A stretch of DNA of 64,000 nucleotides from Nilaparvata lugens (lineage: Eukaryota > Arthropoda > Insecta > Hemiptera > Delphacidae): positions 19,323,318 through 19,387,317 of the forward strand of contig NC_052505.1 in NCBI RefSeq assembly GCF_014356525.2. The letters run 5' to 3'. The number at the start of each line of letters is the position of its first letter. The stretch's first letter is position 1. The notes beneath the pieces were generated by a model that did not search any database, was not told the DNA's origin, and was given only the letters and a program-made list of their open reading frames with translations. This document shows positions 62,560-64,000 of this stretch, piece after piece. A program made the position numbers and the translations under genes.

Positions 62560-63775
62560 AGTGAGATCCACACGTTATAATGGCAGTATTTGATTTACAT
62601 TGGTGTTGCTATCCTTGTCTATCATTCGACAAAGCTGATAGCGCTATCCTTTTCTAGATTGGCAAAGTTCCAGTTCTTTTTTTCACAATGTAGAAATAAG
62701 ATTAATTAACAAAATATTCAATCTCAATTATAAGCATTTATTATTATTTCATTGGAAAATATATTTTATTGGCGAATAAAATATAATAGTTCTCTGAACA
62801 GTAGACCTCACGCAGTTTATTCATCCACAATTATCTGATGTCACCTGTTCTAGTTGATTCAGTAGAATCATAATTTAATCTTAAAAACTGTTATTGGTTC
62901 AATTTATTGACAGTATTGGTTCAATTGACAATTGACAATTGGTTCAATTTATTGAACCAATAACTGTTATTGGTTAATCTTAAAAACTGTTATTCTCCTA
63001 GATCAAATACTCACTTAATATGTTAATAAACTCAGTTCACGTTTGAATTTGTATCCCATATATATGATGATTTATCCAGTTTCGTGATAATCTTTCCATC
63101 TGATAAAAATATTTCTCAACTATTTTCAAATTATTTTTTCTCAATCAAGAATATTATAATTTTTTCGGCATCATTCAGTTCATTTAATCATTTTTTTATT
63201 TTATTTTCAATCACCTATTAAATTTGTTTTTCAAATGTGAGAATATTGATACTGATGGGCACGCATCATAAAAAATATTGAAACCCTACCTTATAGAAAA
63301 AGACACGGCCAGACATCTGTGTAATGCATGCAATGAATAATCCACTTGTCAGCTGATTGATTATGAGTAATTCTATAGTCTGATTGTTCCTATCTTCAAA
63401 GTAGATGATATATATATAGTGATATCAGAGTATGGAGGAATTCCTTTTCTATTCATATTATCCTTAAAATGCAAAATTTCAAAAAACCTTGTGTATACAT
63501 CGACGCGAAGTTGATTCCAGCCAAATCTCATAGAATTCTATCAACGCGTTTGGCCGTAATCGCGTTACATACAGACAGACAAACGCAAATCGAGTTGAAA
63601 CATAGACCTCACTACGTTTGGTCGATTATTTTTAACAAGTACAAACAGTTAATATTACATAAGATATACCGGTATCAGAAATTCTCTATAGAAGGCAGAA
63701 GGCAGTGGGAAGGTAGAGTATCGGCAACGCTGTTTTTCCATCTTTCTTCAGTGCCATTATAATGTGAACCTCACT
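62560..63775. mobile_element. MITE-B copy, reversed, enlarged by insertions
   Basis: The right-end half (CACGTTATAATGGCAGTATT, TTGCTATCCTTGTCTATCAT) begins near 62560. The left-end half (CTATAGAAGGCAGAAGGCAG, GCCATTATAATGTGAACCTC) is at 63690-63775. Between them are A+T-rich DNA with small nested inverted repeats (62880-63000, TTATTGGTTCAATTTATTGA) and a copy of the 27055-27492 repeat at 63430-63615. Confidence 0.6.
63430..63615 (+). repeat. Copy of the 27055-27492 repeat
   Basis: AAAATGCAAAATTTCAAAAA, TGTATACATCGACGCG, TCAACGCGTTTGGCCGTAAT and ACATAGACCTCACTACGTTT are in the same order as the tubulin-intron copy. Truncated inside; the 97-codon frame here is not a gene. Confidence 0.5.
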
Positions 63776-64000
63776 AAAGGATTGTGGCTTTCACGTATCG
63801 TTGAGCACAAAACATAATCGCAAAAGCTGCATCAGTATGCTAGCATCCCTTTGTCACGTAATGCAAATTCGGAAATTTAAAATCTCTTTCTCTCTGGTAG
63901 TGAGAATTTTACGCTTGGTCCAACCAATAATTACGTAACTGTACCTCTAAAACCCCTCCTTATTCTTGGTTTTCAATCTATGGTCATTGCCATTTCGTCT

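Overview
This is eukaryotic nuclear DNA from an insect. It is A+T-rich, has long introns and is packed with transposable-element (TE) remnants. Two real host genes are present and converge on each other. The first, on the + strand, is the last six coding exons of a CCAR1/CCAR2-type gene (cell division cycle and apoptosis regulator); its stop codon is at 12819-12821 and the gene runs off the left edge. The second, on the - strand, is an almost complete alpha-tubulin gene in six exons between 37009 and 17336. These exons give 449 residues of a protein that would be 450 residues with an initiator Met. As in several insect alpha-tubulin genes, the Met appears to sit alone in a separate upstream exon, which I could not place with certainty. 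The repeat families (a purine-rich repeat with TACTTTCCTTGCCC ends, GAGCGAAGCTCGG Helitron-like ends, and many foldback MITEs) look hemipteran and possibly planthopper. That is an impression from memory, not a database result.

Layout. 1-12821: CCAR exons 2138-2347, 4917-5079, 6877-6978, 8260-8379, 10498-10613 and 12687-12821, with introns full of LINE, Helitron, SINE and MITE copies. 12822-17335: CCAR 3'UTR, a PIF/Harbinger-like MITE, A+T-rich intergenic DNA, foldbacks and a roughly 79-bp tandem repeat just 3' of alpha-tubulin. 17336-37009: alpha-tubulin exons separated by introns of 0.9, 1.1, 1.8, 5.6 and 8.9 kb. The 5.6-kb intron uses a GC donor. 37010-64000: no further convincing host gene. 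This part holds a hAT-like element with an inserted LINE, Helitron-like copies, a 908-bp tandem duplication bounded by MITE arms, a tandem array broken by a LINE end, and a MITE split by expanded (GA)n tracts.

The two genes are not functionally linked: one encodes a nuclear transcription/apoptosis co-regulator, the other a cytoskeletal subunit. The interest of the window lies in the mobile-element record. Several elements have clean target-site duplications (TSDs), including 7-bp duplications on one MITE family. There are nested insertions, one with its unoccupied counterpart in the same window, and a tandem duplication best explained by unequal exchange between two MITE arms. Four foldback elements share a small stem-loop at their apex that is conserved in structure but not in stem sequence.
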